A stretch of 50,002 nt of DNA from Methanothrix sp. (lineage in GTDB: Archaea; Halobacteriota; Methanosarcinia; Methanotrichales; Methanotrichaceae): NCBI GenBank assembly GCA_011620785.1, contig WOYM01000099.1, forward strand, positions 1-50,002, in the 5' to 3' direction. Below the pieces are notes generated by a model. That model saw only the letters and a list, made by a program, of their open reading frames with translations. It was not told where the DNA came from and ran no database searches. The position numbers were made by a program, and so were the translations under genes. Below are positions 25,173 through 33,652 of the stretch, in pieces (position 1 is the stretch's first letter; every line of letters starts with the position of its first letter).

Positions 25173-25248
25173 ATCCTTATTTTCCCCCAAATCATTACGA
25201 TAATGAACAACACGATTGACGCTATATTGTATTGATTTTTATCACAAT

Positions 25249-25303
25249 AATAAGATATATGTAGCGCATGCTGAACGTTCGGATTACTATCATATATCTT
25301 ATT
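25249..25303. repeat. 13-bp perfect inverted repeat upstream of the PhoU-like gene
   Basis: AATAAGATATATG (25249-25261) and CATATATCTTATT (25291-25303) are perfect complements separated by 29 bases. The spacer contains the 8-base palindrome GAACGTTC (about 25273-25280). Each arm contains an ATATAT core and could itself be a TATA box. It lies 77-131 bases before the PhoU-like ATG and may be an operator, possibly for autoregulation by the AbrB-like domain (inference). Confidence 0.5.
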
Positions 25304-25574
25304 GATGCCATCTATGTCTTTATATCCATTCATCAAAGTAAAGATATGTTAAGTTTATAAACTCTCTCCATATAATTTGCGTACAGTATTTATCTCTGTA
25401 TAATCTATATAGTGATATTGGCGTTAGTAATTGAGAGCAAAGAGATAATTCAGAGTGCTGCAGGCAGCCACCAATCTGCCCAAATTGCTGCGCGACAAGT
25501 TCCGATCTTCACATCTTCTTTCTGTTCGCTTCTGCTCCATATCGATCCTTTAAAACGATCCAACCATTAACTAG

Positions 25575-25584
25575 TTATAAAATA
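25575..25584 (+). promoter_or_regulatory. TATA box of the flavodoxin gene
   Basis: TTATAAAATA at 25575-25584. Transcription would begin about 25 bases on, near 25605, so the mRNA may be nearly leaderless. GCGGGG at 25600-25605 could instead act as ribosome site for the ATG at 25609. Confidence 0.5.
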
Positions 25585-25608
25585 TGTAATGATCAACCTG
25601 CGGGGATT

Positions 25609-26046
25609 ATGATGCCAAAGATTGCCATTATTTATGCCAGCCAATCTGGAAAGACGAAGAGGATGGCAGAGGCCATTGCCAATGGAGCGAAGAGCATTGA
25701 GGGCGTGGATGTATTGCTGAAAAACGTATTTCAAGCGAAGCCTGACGACGTCTTGGACGCCGATGCAGTGGTTCTCGGCGGCTCAACCTATAACAGCAAG
25801 CTTATCAAGACCATGGACCCGTTCCTGGCTCAGCTGGAGAAGCTCGACCTGAAGGGAAAGGTGGGAGTGGCCTTTGGCTCATACGGATGGAGTGGTGAGG
25901 GGGTGCCTATCCTCATCGATCGGATGAAATCCTTTGGCATGTCGGTGATAGAGCCAGGAACAACGGCGGTCCAGCTTCCCTCCAAAGAGGACCTGGAGAG
26001 ATGCACGGATCTCGGAAAAGCGGTAGCCAATGGTTTGTTGAACTAG
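25609..26046 (+). CDS. Flavodoxin-fold protein
   Basis: A 145-residue stand-alone flavodoxin-like protein that would carry FMN. The phosphate loop is IIYASQSGKTKRMAEAIANG (T/S-x-S/T-G-x-T pattern with Ser and Lys). The isoalloxazine regions are AVVLGGSTYNSKLIKTMDPF and VGVAFGSYGWSGEGVPILIDRMKS, the latter being the GSyGWsG signature shared with the C-terminal half of F420H2 oxidase/FprA-type diiron flavoproteins. No diiron domain is attached. It probably passes electrons between unknown partners. The gene has its own promoter between the PhoU-like regulator and pstS. Two ATGs stand in tandem; the first is used. Confidence 0.9.
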   Translation: MMPKIAIIYASQSGKTKRMAEAIANGAKSIEGVDVLLKNVFQAKPDDVLDADAVVLGGSTYNSKLIKTMDPFLAQLEKLDLKGKVGVAFGSYGWSGEGVPILIDRMKSFGMSVIEPGTTAVQLPSKEDLERCTDLGKAVANGLLN

Positions 26047-26142
26047 ATGCTATTGAAAAGAGAATATATCCGCGTTTAGCTAAAATCTAGCGTGTAAAGT
26101 CTATATAGTTTATGTTTCGATAACTTTGGTAAGGTCAATACT

Positions 26143-26169
26143 ATATTTTATTTTGGATAGGTTTAAATA
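26143..26169 (+). promoter_or_regulatory. pstS promoter with candidate regulatory box, copy 2 of 3
   Basis: ATATTTTATTTTGGATAG (26143-26160) is followed two bases later by a TATA box TTTAAATA (26162-26169). The ATG at 26201 lies 41 bases after the motif, the same geometry as at phoA (42 bases). GGTGA at 26192-26196 is the ribosome site. Confidence 0.5.
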
Positions 26170-26200
26170 TTATTCATGCAAAGCTTCCGCCGGTGAATTG

Positions 26201-27025
26201 ATGAGAAAGCTATTTGGTGCTCTATTGATGGCCATGATAGTATGTGCAATCGGCACTACTATGGTTGTGGCTATGGAAGATGTTCGTGTTTCAGGGTCAA
26301 CAACCGTACTGCCTCTTGCAGAAGTCGGAGCAGAGGCCTTTAACGCCGAGCAGTCAGATTACGAGGTTACCGTCACTGGAGGCGGCACAGGCGTGGGGAT
26401 GAAAAACATCGCCGAGGGCAACTCCGAGATAGCCATGGCCTCTCGAGAGGTCACAGATGAGGAGCGGGAGATGTTCGGAGACAAGTTCCAGGAGAACGTC
26501 ATCGGCTATGACGGCATAGTCATCGCCGTCAGCCGGGAGATATATGATGCAGGCGTGACCTCCCTGAGCAAGGAACAGGTCAAGGAGATTTATGCAGGCG
26601 AGATCGAAAATTGGGAGGAGCTCGATGGTCCGGATGAGGAGATACTGGTCATCGGCAGAGAGCAAGGCTCTGGAACCAGGGATACCTTCAATGAGGAGAT
26701 CATGGGCGATAAGTCCGCTGAGACTCCGGGCGTGAGCACAGTTGCTGGCAGCAATGCAGAGATTAAAACCGCTCTGACCGGGAGCGGTCAGGCCATTGGA
26801 TACTTGGGATACTCCTATGTTCAGGACGACTCCGTAGGGACCATCAGCCTGGATGGTGTTCTGCCAACAGAAGAGACCATCAAGGACGGAAGCTATGAGC
26901 TGGCTCGCGAGCTGTACTTCTATACCTACGATGAGGCAACTGCTGGCGCGCAGTCCTTCATTGACTTCATGCTGAGCTCTAAGGGACGGGATATCGCCAC
27001 AGAGTATGGATTCATACCGCTCTGA
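26201..27025 (+). CDS. pstS: Phosphate ABC transporter substrate-binding protein
   Basis: A 274-residue exported periplasmic-type phosphate-binding protein. Signal peptide at residues 1-25 (MRKLFGALLMAMIVCAIGTT). The phosphate-binding text is RVSGSTTVLPLAEVGAEAF, the phosphate loop TGGGTGVGMKNIAEGNSEIAMASRE, IGYDGIVIAVS, and IGREQGSGTRDTFNEE. The C-terminal end NFIDFM..KGRDIATEYGFIPL-like (here SFIDFMLSSKGRDIATEYG) is typical. No lipobox is obvious, though a Cys at residue 15 lies in the signal. The frame is open further upstream to 26126, but the ATG at 26201 with GGTGA before it and the TATA box position fix the start. No pstC, pstA or pstB follows, so it stands alone here. Confidence 0.93.
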   Translation: MRKLFGALLMAMIVCAIGTTMVVAMEDVRVSGSTTVLPLAEVGAEAFNAEQSDYEVTVTGGGTGVGMKNIAEGNSEIAMASREVTDEEREMFGDKFQENVIGYDGIVIAVSREIYDAGVTSLSKEQVKEIYAGEIENWEELDGPDEEILVIGREQGSGTRDTFNEEIMGDKSAETPGVSTVAGSNAEIKTALTGSGQAIGYLGYSYVQDDSVGTISLDGVLPTEETIKDGSYELARELYFYTYDEATAGAQSFIDFMLSSKGRDIATEYGFIPL

Positions 27026-27152
27026 GAGACGATCATCCCATTTTTATTTTAAGTGATTGAAATATTGCCAGCATTACGTTTTTGTCTTTTTTAGATGCAC
27101 GCATATGCCTTAAATAGAAGATTGTCCTTCAATCGAGGGGATGATTTGGATT

Positions 27153-27659
27153 ATGAGGCAGATATTCACAAAGCCAATATTCGCGAGGCCGATATTTGCG
27201 AGCCTGACCTCATTATCCATTGCTTTTCTGCTGGCAAGCCTTGCAGTTTCAGGCATGCCCGCCTCATTTTATCAGGCCATGACCCATATGAACACCTCAG
27301 ACTACATCTGCGTCAAGAACTATGATGCAGGCGCCAGCGTTACTGAGTCATACTCCGACTTCGATCATCTGGAAAAGGAGACGGAGATCAATAGCAGGTC
27401 TTTTCATCCATCCGGCATCAAGGATGATAGCAGCAGAGGCAATGCTACTCTAGAGGCCAGGATTGCATCCTCTCTTACCGGCAAGGCTCATATCGCCTGG
27501 CAGTCTAAAGATATAGAATCAGATCCCTATGGCCGCCATGCGGTTTATGGACTGGTGCAGGAGGACTTGATCGGTGTCCTCAGCATTGAGAGGTTCATAC
27601 ATCTGAGCAGTAACGATTCTTATGGCTTTTCAGGACCAGACTGGCTTCCCTGCAGCTAG
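27153..27659 (+). CDS. Secreted protein related to the window's beta-rich proteins
   Basis: A 168-residue protein with an N-terminal signal (ASLTSLSIAFLLASLAVSG) preceded by a basic, repeated IFTKP-IFARP-IFASL stretch. The mature part is hydrophilic. In the C-terminal region, SLTGKAHIAWQSKDIESDPYGRH and LVQEDLIGVLSIERFIHL follow the FNGTW...KDIKAH...SGTFEAEKLIKF order seen in the 6.4-kb secreted protein and at the end of the 1121-residue surface protein. I take it as a shorter, divergent relative (inference by eye). GAGGGG at 27135-27140 is 12 bases before the ATG at 27153; the ATG at 27141 would have no spacing. Function unknown. Confidence 0.65.
   Translation: MRQIFTKPIFARPIFASLTSLSIAFLLASLAVSGMPASFYQAMTHMNTSDYICVKNYDAGASVTESYSDFDHLEKETEINSRSFHPSGIKDDSSRGNATLEARIASSLTGKAHIAWQSKDIESDPYGRHAVYGLVQEDLIGVLSIERFIHLSSNDSYGFSGPDWLPCS
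27161..27205 (+). repeat. 15-base tandem repeat, three copies, in a signal peptide
   Basis: GATATTCACAAAGCC, AATATTCGCGAGGCC and GATATTTGCGAGCCT follow each other without gap at 27161-27175, 27176-27190 and 27191-27205. They code IFTKP, IFARP and IFASL in the secreted protein. In the next frame they read A(D/N)Ixx pentapeptides, a chance product of the 15-base period. Confidence 0.65.
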
Positions 27660-27751
27660 TGAGAGATAAATACGCTTTAATCGTTCATCGACGTAACATT
27701 CTTCCGAATTTGCCGCAAAGTATTCATATCCGATTCTGTGAATAACCGACT

Positions 27752-30556
27752 GTGAGCGTCTTCGACCATCTTCATCATCGGATCAGAGCAATACTGCAAG
27801 AGCAGGGCATAACCGAGCCAACGCTCCCTCAGGAGAAGGCGATACCAACAATTCTAGCAGGAGAGAACGTTCTCCTCATCGCCCCCACAGGCACAGGCAA
27901 GACGGAAGCTGCAAGCTTGCCCATCTTTCACCAGATATTGTCCGGCGAAGGAAAGAGCATAAAAGGAATAAAAGCGATATACATCACACCCCTGCGCGCT
28001 CTGAACAGAGACATGCTTCGCCGCTTTCATGACTGGGGCGAAAGCCTGGGTATCTCGGTGGCGGTTCGCCATGGCGACACCAGCCAGAGCGATAGAAGGA
28101 GGCAATCATTGAGTCCACCAGACCTCTTGATCACCACCCCCGAGACTCTGCAGGTCATGCTCACCGGAAAGAGGCTGCGCCTTAATCTCTCCACCGTCAG
28201 GACAGTAGTGGTGGATGAGGTTCATGAGATGGCCTCATCCAAACGCGGCTCTCAGCTCTCTGTTCTCCTGGAAAGGCTTGTTGAGATCGCCGGAGATTTT
28301 CAGCGCATCGGCCTCTCTGCCACCGTCGGATCCCCTGAAGCCGTAGCCAGGCTGCTCGTCGGAACCAATAGAAGATACAGGATCGTCTGTGCAGATGTGG
28401 AAAGGGCAAGCGACTACCAGGTGGTAAGCCCTCAGCCTAAAGGAGGGGACTATTCCCTGGCCAGCACATTGGAGTGCGACCCCCGTTTGGCGGCTCAGAT
28501 CCGCTGGATCCGAGATGAGGTGAAAAATAAGAAATGCCTTATCTTCGTCAACACCAGACAGGCGGCCGAGGTTCTGGGCTCAAGGTTCAGACAGCTTGGT
28601 GAGCCCATTGGGATTCATCATGGCAGCCTGTCGAAGGAGGCGAGGGTGGAGGCAGAGGAGGCCTTCAAAGCGGGAGAGCTGCAGGGACTTATCTGCACTT
28701 CCTCTATGGAACTGGGAATCGATATTGGCGATGTGGATCATGTCATACAGTACAGCTCTCCCCGTGAGGTCTCCCGGCTGCTGCAGAGGGTTGGTCGAGC
28801 CGGACATAGGATAGGTCTCGTCTCATCTGGGAGCATAATCGCAACCTGTGCCGACGATGTGGCTGAGGCCTGCGCCATCGCCAGGAGAGCGGCAGACTCG
28901 AAGCTGGAGGAGATCAAGATCCATGAGAAGCCGACGGATGTCCTGGCCAATCAGATAGTGGGACTGGAGATCGATTTTGGCGATATAAGCCTCCAGAGAG
29001 TCCATCAGATAGTCTCCAGAGCCTATCCTTTCCGGGACCTGACAATGGAGGAGCTGGAGGGAGTAGTCTCTCAGATGGAGGAGCACAGACTGGTCAGGCG
29101 AGATGGAGGCATCCTGCAGAGGACTCGCAAGGCACGGGAGTACTATATCGAGAACCTCTCCATGATCCCGGATGAGAAGAGGTACAATGTCTACGACATA
29201 GTGGGACGCAGATCGGTGGGAACCCTGGATGAAGCATTTGTGGTTGGCTTCGCCCAGCCCGGTGCCACATTCGTGACCAAGGGAGAGATCTGGGAGATAA
29301 CCGAGATTGCTGAGGAGGAGATTAAGGTGGTTCCCATTCAGCGAAGCGGAGAGATCCCCAGCTGGACAGGAGAGGAGATTCCCGTCCCCTTTGATGTGGC
29401 CCAGGAGGTGGGCCGGATCCGGAGGAAGATCAGCGAGATGCTCGGATCGGGCAAGGCTGCGGAAGATGCGGAAGAGTGGCTCCAGAGTTGCTATCCAGTG
29501 GACGATGAGGCGACAAGAGAGCTGGTCGATCTCATAATGAGACAGAAGGAGAAGAATCATCCTGTACCAAACGAATCTCTGGTGGTAGTGGAAGGCAGTG
29601 GGGAGGGAGCGATCATAAACTGCTGCTTCGGCCATAAGACGAATGATACTCTGGGCAGGGTTATCTCCTCCATCCTATCCGCCCGCTTTGGGAGCAGCGT
29701 GGCCTTGCAGATCGATCCCTACAGAATAGAGCTGACCCTTCCTAAAGCGTTGCTGGCGGAAGAGATCGAGAAGCTGATAGAGGATCTTGATCAGGACTAT
29801 GTGCAGCCCATCCTGGAGATGACACTGAAGAACACCTCCCTCCTTCGCTGGAAGATGATCCATGTGGCCCGCAAGTTCGGTGCCCTATCCAGGGATGTGG
29901 ACTATCAGAGGGTGAGCATGGCAAAGCTGCTGGCAGTATTCGAGGGCACCCCCATGTATCGAGAGGCTTTGCGGGAGATCTATCACGATCGCCTGGATAT
30001 CGAACGGACCAGGATGGTTCTGGTGAGGATCAGGGATGGCTCGATGGCCATGACCACCAGCAGCCTCTCGCCTATTGGGACCAGCGGCAGGGGAGGCGGA
30101 AAGGATGTAACCTCTCCGGAGAATGCGGATGCTGCAGTGATCAAACTCCTCAAAAACAGGATTATGAACGACCGCGTACTGCTATTTTGCGTGAACTGCA
30201 AGAAATGGAAGTCCATGCGTCAGGTCGAACGGGTGCCCGACCGACCTGAGTGCCCTCTTTGTGGTTCCAGGATGGTGGCTGCTCTCAAGCCCTGGGAGGA
30301 GGATGAGATCAAAGTGGTCCGAAAGCGGGATAAGAAGACCTCTGAGGAGAAGCGCAGGACCAAGAGGGTCTTTCGCAATGCAAACCTGGTCTTAAGCTAT
30401 GGCAAGACCGCAGCCATTGCCCTTGCCAGCCGGGGTCTGGGACCTGAGACCGCGGCGAGGGTGATAGGCAAGCTTCAGAAGGACGAGATCGAGTTTTACA
30501 GGGACATCCTTAAAGCGGAAAAGGAGTATGCTCGGACAAAGAGATTCTGGGGTTGA
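27752..30556 (+). CDS. Lhr-family DEAD/DEAH superfamily 2 helicase
   Basis: A 934-residue ATP-dependent helicase of the archaeal Lhr-core type, a 3'-5' translocase linked to DNA repair or replication-fork processing. Motif I is LLIAPTGTGKTEAASLP at about residue 41; Ia is IYITPLRALNRDM; II is VVVDEVHEMASSKRG; III is RIGLSATVGSP. Motif IV/V text is CLIFVNTRQAAEVL and GLICTSSMELGIDIGDVDHVIQ, and motif VI SRLLQRVGRAGHRIG. Winged-helix and Lhr-specific domains follow. A C-terminal four-cysteine zinc ribbon, FCVNCKKWKSMRQV...CPLCGSRM, precedes a helical tail. Starts with GTG at 27752 and has no strong ribosome site. Full length; transcribed alone. Confidence 0.93.
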   Translation: MSVFDHLHHRIRAILQEQGITEPTLPQEKAIPTILAGENVLLIAPTGTGKTEAASLPIFHQILSGEGKSIKGIKAIYITPLRALNRDMLRRFHDWGESLGISVAVRHGDTSQSDRRRQSLSPPDLLITTPETLQVMLTGKRLRLNLSTVRTVVVDEVHEMASSKRGSQLSVLLERLVEIAGDFQRIGLSATVGSPEAVARLLVGTNRRYRIVCADVERASDYQVVSPQPKGGDYSLASTLECDPRLAAQIRWIRDEVKNKKCLIFVNTRQAAEVLGSRFRQLGEPIGIHHGSLSKEARVEAEEAFKAGELQGLICTSSMELGIDIGDVDHVIQYSSPREVSRLLQRVGRAGHRIGLVSSGSIIATCADDVAEACAIARRAADSKLEEIKIHEKPTDVLANQIVGLEIDFGDISLQRVHQIVSRAYPFRDLTMEELEGVVSQMEEHRLVRRDGGILQRTRKAREYYIENLSMIPDEKRYNVYDIVGRRSVGTLDEAFVVGFAQPGATFVTKGEIWEITEIAEEEIKVVPIQRSGEIPSWTGEEIPVPFDVAQEVGRIRRKISEMLGSGKAAEDAEEWLQSCYPVDDEATRELVDLIMRQKEKNHPVPNESLVVVEGSGEGAIINCCFGHKTNDTLGRVISSILSARFGSSVALQIDPYRIELTLPKALLAEEIEKLIEDLDQDYVQPILEMTLKNTSLLRWKMIHVARKFGALSRDVDYQRVSMAKLLAVFEGTPMYREALREIYHDRLDIERTRMVLVRIRDGSMAMTTSSLSPIGTSGRGGGKDVTSPENADAAVIKLLKNRIMNDRVLLFCVNCKKWKSMRQVERVPDRPECPLCGSRMVAALKPWEEDEIKVVRKRDKKTSEEKRRTKRVFRNANLVLSYGKTAAIALASRGLGPETAARVIGKLQKDEIEFYRDILKAEKEYARTKRFWG

Positions 30557-30716
30557 TGCGATCCTTAAGAAATTCCAGGAGGCCTTATGAAAAGGATGGA
30601 AATGCAATAGACTGTGCGGGCCCACTCTCACTTATGGCAAGCTTTTATGGAGTTTTAAAAGGAATCATTCGATCACATGGATTCTTATACCAGGAATGAT
30701 CTGCCAATTTCAGGCC

Positions 30717-30737
30717 TCATCCTGAACTTGAGGATGA
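30717..30737. terminator. Hairpin between convergent genes
   Basis: TCATCCT (30717-30723) pairs with AGGATGA (30731-30737) around a 7-base loop. It lies between the Lhr gene and the convergent small cysteine protein, touching the latter's stop. No clear T-run follows. Confidence 0.35.
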
Positions 30738-30738
30738 T

Positions 30739-30993
30739 CTATCGCCCATGAGAACGATGCAAAAGCTCAATCTTCGGCTTCCCTCCCAGAGAATTCTTGC
30801 AGCCGAGACATTCGAACTTTTTCTCCAGCTCTTCTGAGACCCAAGAAGGTACATTGGATTTGTGAATCTCGGCCATGATGATATGCTTCATCATAATGCA
30901 ATCTCTCCGGTCTTCAGCACCGCAGGTATGCTCAAAGAACTCGCTTTGGCCAGTCTTCGAATCGGATTTCCCTTTTTCTGCAAATTCAATCAT
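30739..30993 (-). CDS. Small cysteine-containing protein, unknown function
   Basis: An 84-residue protein on the minus strand. AGGAG lies nine bases and AAGGA about two bases before its ATG, which argues for a real gene. Cysteines occur as FFEHTCGAEDRRDCIMMKH and KKFECLGCKNSLGGKP, so a small metal site is possible. The second segment, 'ECLGCKNSLGGKPKI', resembles half a zinc ribbon. I know no family. It sits alone between the helicase and the CoA ligase. Confidence 0.6.
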   Translation of the reverse strand: MIEFAEKGKSDSKTGQSEFFEHTCGAEDRRDCIMMKHIIMAEIHKSNVPSWVSEELEKKFECLGCKNSLGGKPKIELLHRSHGR

Positions 30994-31254
30994 GTCCTTC
31001 TACTCCTAGCCATATATCGGAACCGGTGATTGGTTTGCCGTTGAAGCCGCAGCCTCACGATCCTAATCAAGGGAACATGCAGGTGCCGCATATGTCATCA
31101 CTTGATATACACCAGTTGCATCACAGGCGTATTGAGATAGGTTATATAACTATTAAGAATTATAGACTATATAACTCTTCCCTTATGTGATATGTATTCA
31201 AAATATTGAAAAAAATAGGAAAAACAAGAGGTAGGCGATCTAGATCTTATACTT

Positions 31255-32586
31255 TCAGCTCTTTCCCTTTGCCCTCTCATCCTTGGCATAGACGTCCCGC
31301 AGGTCCACGACCTTCTTTGACTTACCAGCCGTTCTTGGAATCGACCCTTTCTCCACCAGTTCTATCCTGCTCCGCACATTTAAGACCGACTTCAGCTTAT
31401 CCTCAGTGATCTTCCTGATCCGGGCTAAGTCAGCCAGCTCGCCGGTAAACGCCTCGTCCTTCAACTCCACCTGAATGCTGATCTCATCCAGACCATGCTT
31501 CTTTCTGTCCACGACCACCTGGAAGTAGTTTCCAATCTCCGGAATGCTCACTAAGACATCCTCGATCTGGCTAGGGAAGACGTTGATGCCCCGCACAATG
31601 AGCATATCATCGGCTCTGCCCAGGAATCTATGCAGCTTTCTGCTGGTGCGGCCGCAGGAGCACTTTTCTTCCATAATGTAAGTCACGTCGCCTGTGTGGT
31701 ATCTTATCAGAGGCATAGCCTCCTTGGTCAGAGAGGTAACCACCAGCTCGCCGGGCTCACCAGGCGCACATGGCTGCTCGTTATTATCCAGGATCTCAAT
31801 CAAGAAATGGTCCTCCCAGATATGCAGACCGTTCTGCTCCTGACACTCGAAAGCTACGCCCGGACCCATCATCTCAGAGAGACCGTAAGAGTCGTAGGCT
31901 TTGATGTTCAGGGCCTCCTCCAATTCTTTGCGTGCCTCGTCCGACCAGGGTTCAGCTCCAAAGCAGCCGATCCTCAGCTTGAGTTTATCCACCACTCCAT
32001 TGGCCTTGGCGGTCTCTGCCAGGTAGAGGGCATAAGAGGGCGTGCAGTGCAGGACGGTCACCCCGAAGTCCATCATGATCTCCAGCTGGCGACTAGTATT
32101 TCCCACACCGGAGGGAACGGCCATAGCACCCATCCGCTCGATGCCATAGTGAACCCCAAGCCCGCCAGTGAAGAATCCGTAATTCACTGCATTCTGGAAT
32201 ATGTCTCCCTTTCTTACCCCCGCCATCACAAAGTCTCTGGCCATGAGGTCTGACCAGGTCTCAATGTCTCTGGCGGTGTAGCCGACCACTGTGGGCTTTC
32301 CCGTCGTTCCGGAAGAGGCATGAACCCGCACAACCTCGTCCAGAGGAATAGCGAAAAGGCCAAAGGGGTAGTTCTCCCTGAGATTTTGCTTGCGAGTAGT
32401 TGGAAGCTTTGACAGGTCATTGAGGCTTTTTATATCATCTGGGGAAACTCCTGCCTCCTTGAATTTGTTGCGGTAAAATGGAACGCTATTGTAGACCTTC
32501 TCTGCGATGCTCTTGAGCCGCCTGAGCTGCAGCTCTTCCAGCTCCTTTCTTTCCATTAGCTCCAATTTCGGTTGCCAGTAATTCAT
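31255..32586 (-). CDS. Phenylacetate-CoA ligase family (PaaK-like) AMP-forming ligase
   Basis: A 443-residue acyl/aryl-CoA ligase of the short PaaK group in the ANL superfamily. It activates a carboxylic acid as an adenylate and transfers it to CoA. Motifs: the P-loop VHASSGTTGKPTVVGYT; GFFTGGLGVHYGIERMGAMAVP; AYDSYGLSEMMGPGVAFECQEQNGLHIWED; LIRYHTGDVTYI with a following zinc-like CSCGR; RADDMLIVRGINVFPSQIEDVL; and the C-terminal lysine region GSIPRTAGKSKKVVD. Two ATGs occur, at 32592 and 32586; AGGGT is properly spaced only for the second. Methanogens carry several copies, thought to activate aryl acids or make indolepyruvate/phenylacetate products. The true substrate is unknown. Confidence 0.92.
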   Translation of the reverse strand: MNYWQPKLELMERKELEELQLRRLKSIAEKVYNSVPFYRNKFKEAGVSPDDIKSLNDLSKLPTTRKQNLRENYPFGLFAIPLDEVVRVHASSGTTGKPTVVGYTARDIETWSDLMARDFVMAGVRKGDIFQNAVNYGFFTGGLGVHYGIERMGAMAVPSGVGNTSRQLEIMMDFGVTVLHCTPSYALYLAETAKANGVVDKLKLRIGCFGAEPWSDEARKELEEALNIKAYDSYGLSEMMGPGVAFECQEQNGLHIWEDHFLIEILDNNEQPCAPGEPGELVVTSLTKEAMPLIRYHTGDVTYIMEEKCSCGRTSRKLHRFLGRADDMLIVRGINVFPSQIEDVLVSIPEIGNYFQVVVDRKKHGLDEISIQVELKDEAFTGELADLARIRKITEDKLKSVLNVRSRIELVEKGSIPRTAGKSKKVVDLRDVYAKDERAKGKS

Positions 32587-32590
32587 TTTC

Positions 32591-32667
32591 ATACCCTGAT
32601 GAATTTGATTTTGCTCGTATGATGCTGCTAATGCTACACTGTGCCATGAGAGAAAACGTCAGGGTAT
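32591..32667. repeat. 9-bp inverted repeat covering the ligase ribosome site
   Basis: ATACCCTGA (32591-32599) and TCAGGGTAT (32659-32667) are perfect complements 59 bases apart. On the minus strand the near arm includes the AGGGT ribosome site of the CoA ligase gene. The far arm overlaps a possible TATA box (TGATATAC). If both are transcribed, pairing would hide the ribosome site. Otherwise they may be operator half-sites. Confidence 0.35.
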
Positions 32668-33095
32668 ATCAATTCTTCCGCTGCAGGAGTTAATCGGATA
32701 AGATTGCTTGATTTGCATAAGAGCAGATCTTTTGGGATATATCAGCGCAAAAGGCATAATCCAATTTGTGAAGAACTGATGATTAATAAGGACCTTTGAA
32801 CCAGTTCGATGTGTACATTTTTGTGTCAGGGCTTTACGTAATCGTCTATTTAAATATTGGATCGATGAACGCAATCCGGAATAATATGCAGCATATATAG
32901 CGTATCAGGCAGATAGTCACTTATTTGCATAATTATTCAATGCAGAATGCATTGTTGATGATACCTGCGAGCGGAAAGAGCCGAATTGAATTCCCCAGTT
33001 AGCTGAAATGGAGCTTGATGGAGCAGGATCACTATGACCGTAATGCCCCAATGGTGAAGAAGCCTGTTTCAGTAGATCACACTAAAAGATCGCAC
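32668..33095. other. AT-rich divergent intergenic region
   Basis: Upstream region shared by the CoA ligase (minus) and the first winged-helix gene (plus). It contains several TATA-like strings, including GATATATCCC at about 32732-32741 (minus reading) and CATATATAGCG at about 32892-32902, and the palindrome ATGCAGAATGCAT near 32941. No coding frame with a ribosome site was seen. Confidence 0.35.
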
Positions 33096-33106
33096 GGAGA
33101 GATACT

Positions 33107-33358
33107 ATGAAAAGAAGCAGAGAAGAGATCTCCTCCCAAATCCTCAAGATATGCCTGGATGGAGCAAATAAAACCAAAATAGTGTATCAAGCGAATTTGA
33201 ACTTTAGAACCGCAAATTCGTATCTTGATATTCTAATAAAAAATCAGCATCTAATTGAAACCATCCAAGGAGAACAAATATTATATAAAACTACGACAAA
33301 GGGCGAAAATCTCCTGGAATGCATCAATAAGATCAATGATACGTTATTCCAGAAGTGA
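33107..33358 (+). CDS. Archaeal winged-helix DNA-binding protein, paralogue 1
   Basis: An 83-residue protein with the short archaeal winged-helix fold (COG3432-like). MKRSREEISSQILKICLDG forms helix 1; NKTKIVYQANLNFRTANSYLDILIKNQHLIE covers the helix-turn-helix; GEQILYKTTTKGENLLECI forms the wing and last helix. GGAGAG at about 33097-33102 precedes the ATG. It is about 60 percent similar to the next gene by eye, and the two were probably made by tandem duplication. Targets are unknown; such proteins often regulate their own or adjoining genes. Confidence 0.87.
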   Translation: MKRSREEISSQILKICLDGANKTKIVYQANLNFRTANSYLDILIKNQHLIETIQGEQILYKTTTKGENLLECINKINDTLFQK

Positions 33359-33652
33359 GGACTTGCCTTGCCCCCTTAATTTGTCCACCTGCTCAAATAC
33401 CGCAACGTACTAACGCTGATCGAATAAGGTGCGAATTGAGCAGATGAAATCGATTAATGCAACGAGAGCTAAATTCTTTGTCATGAAAGCTGAACTCATT
33501 GTATATTCAACAATTTGTTTATAACATGAACAAAAGCTAAGGATAGATGATAAGAATTTTAATAGCAGCTAATTCAGTACAGTATTTTTTTCTGAATGGA
33601 CATAATCGTCTATAATACGGTAAAGAGATTAGGACTGGAATGGAGGAAGACG

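Noticed and set aside
27095..27325. Plus-strand frame reading A(D/N)Ixx pentapeptides
   Set aside because: The pattern comes from the 15-base repeat in another phase. The frame lacks a ribosome site, whereas the overlapping secreted protein has one.
32941..32953. ATGCAGAATGCAT near-palindrome as an attachment site
   Set aside because: Short, imperfect, and no integrase, tRNA or second copy is nearby.
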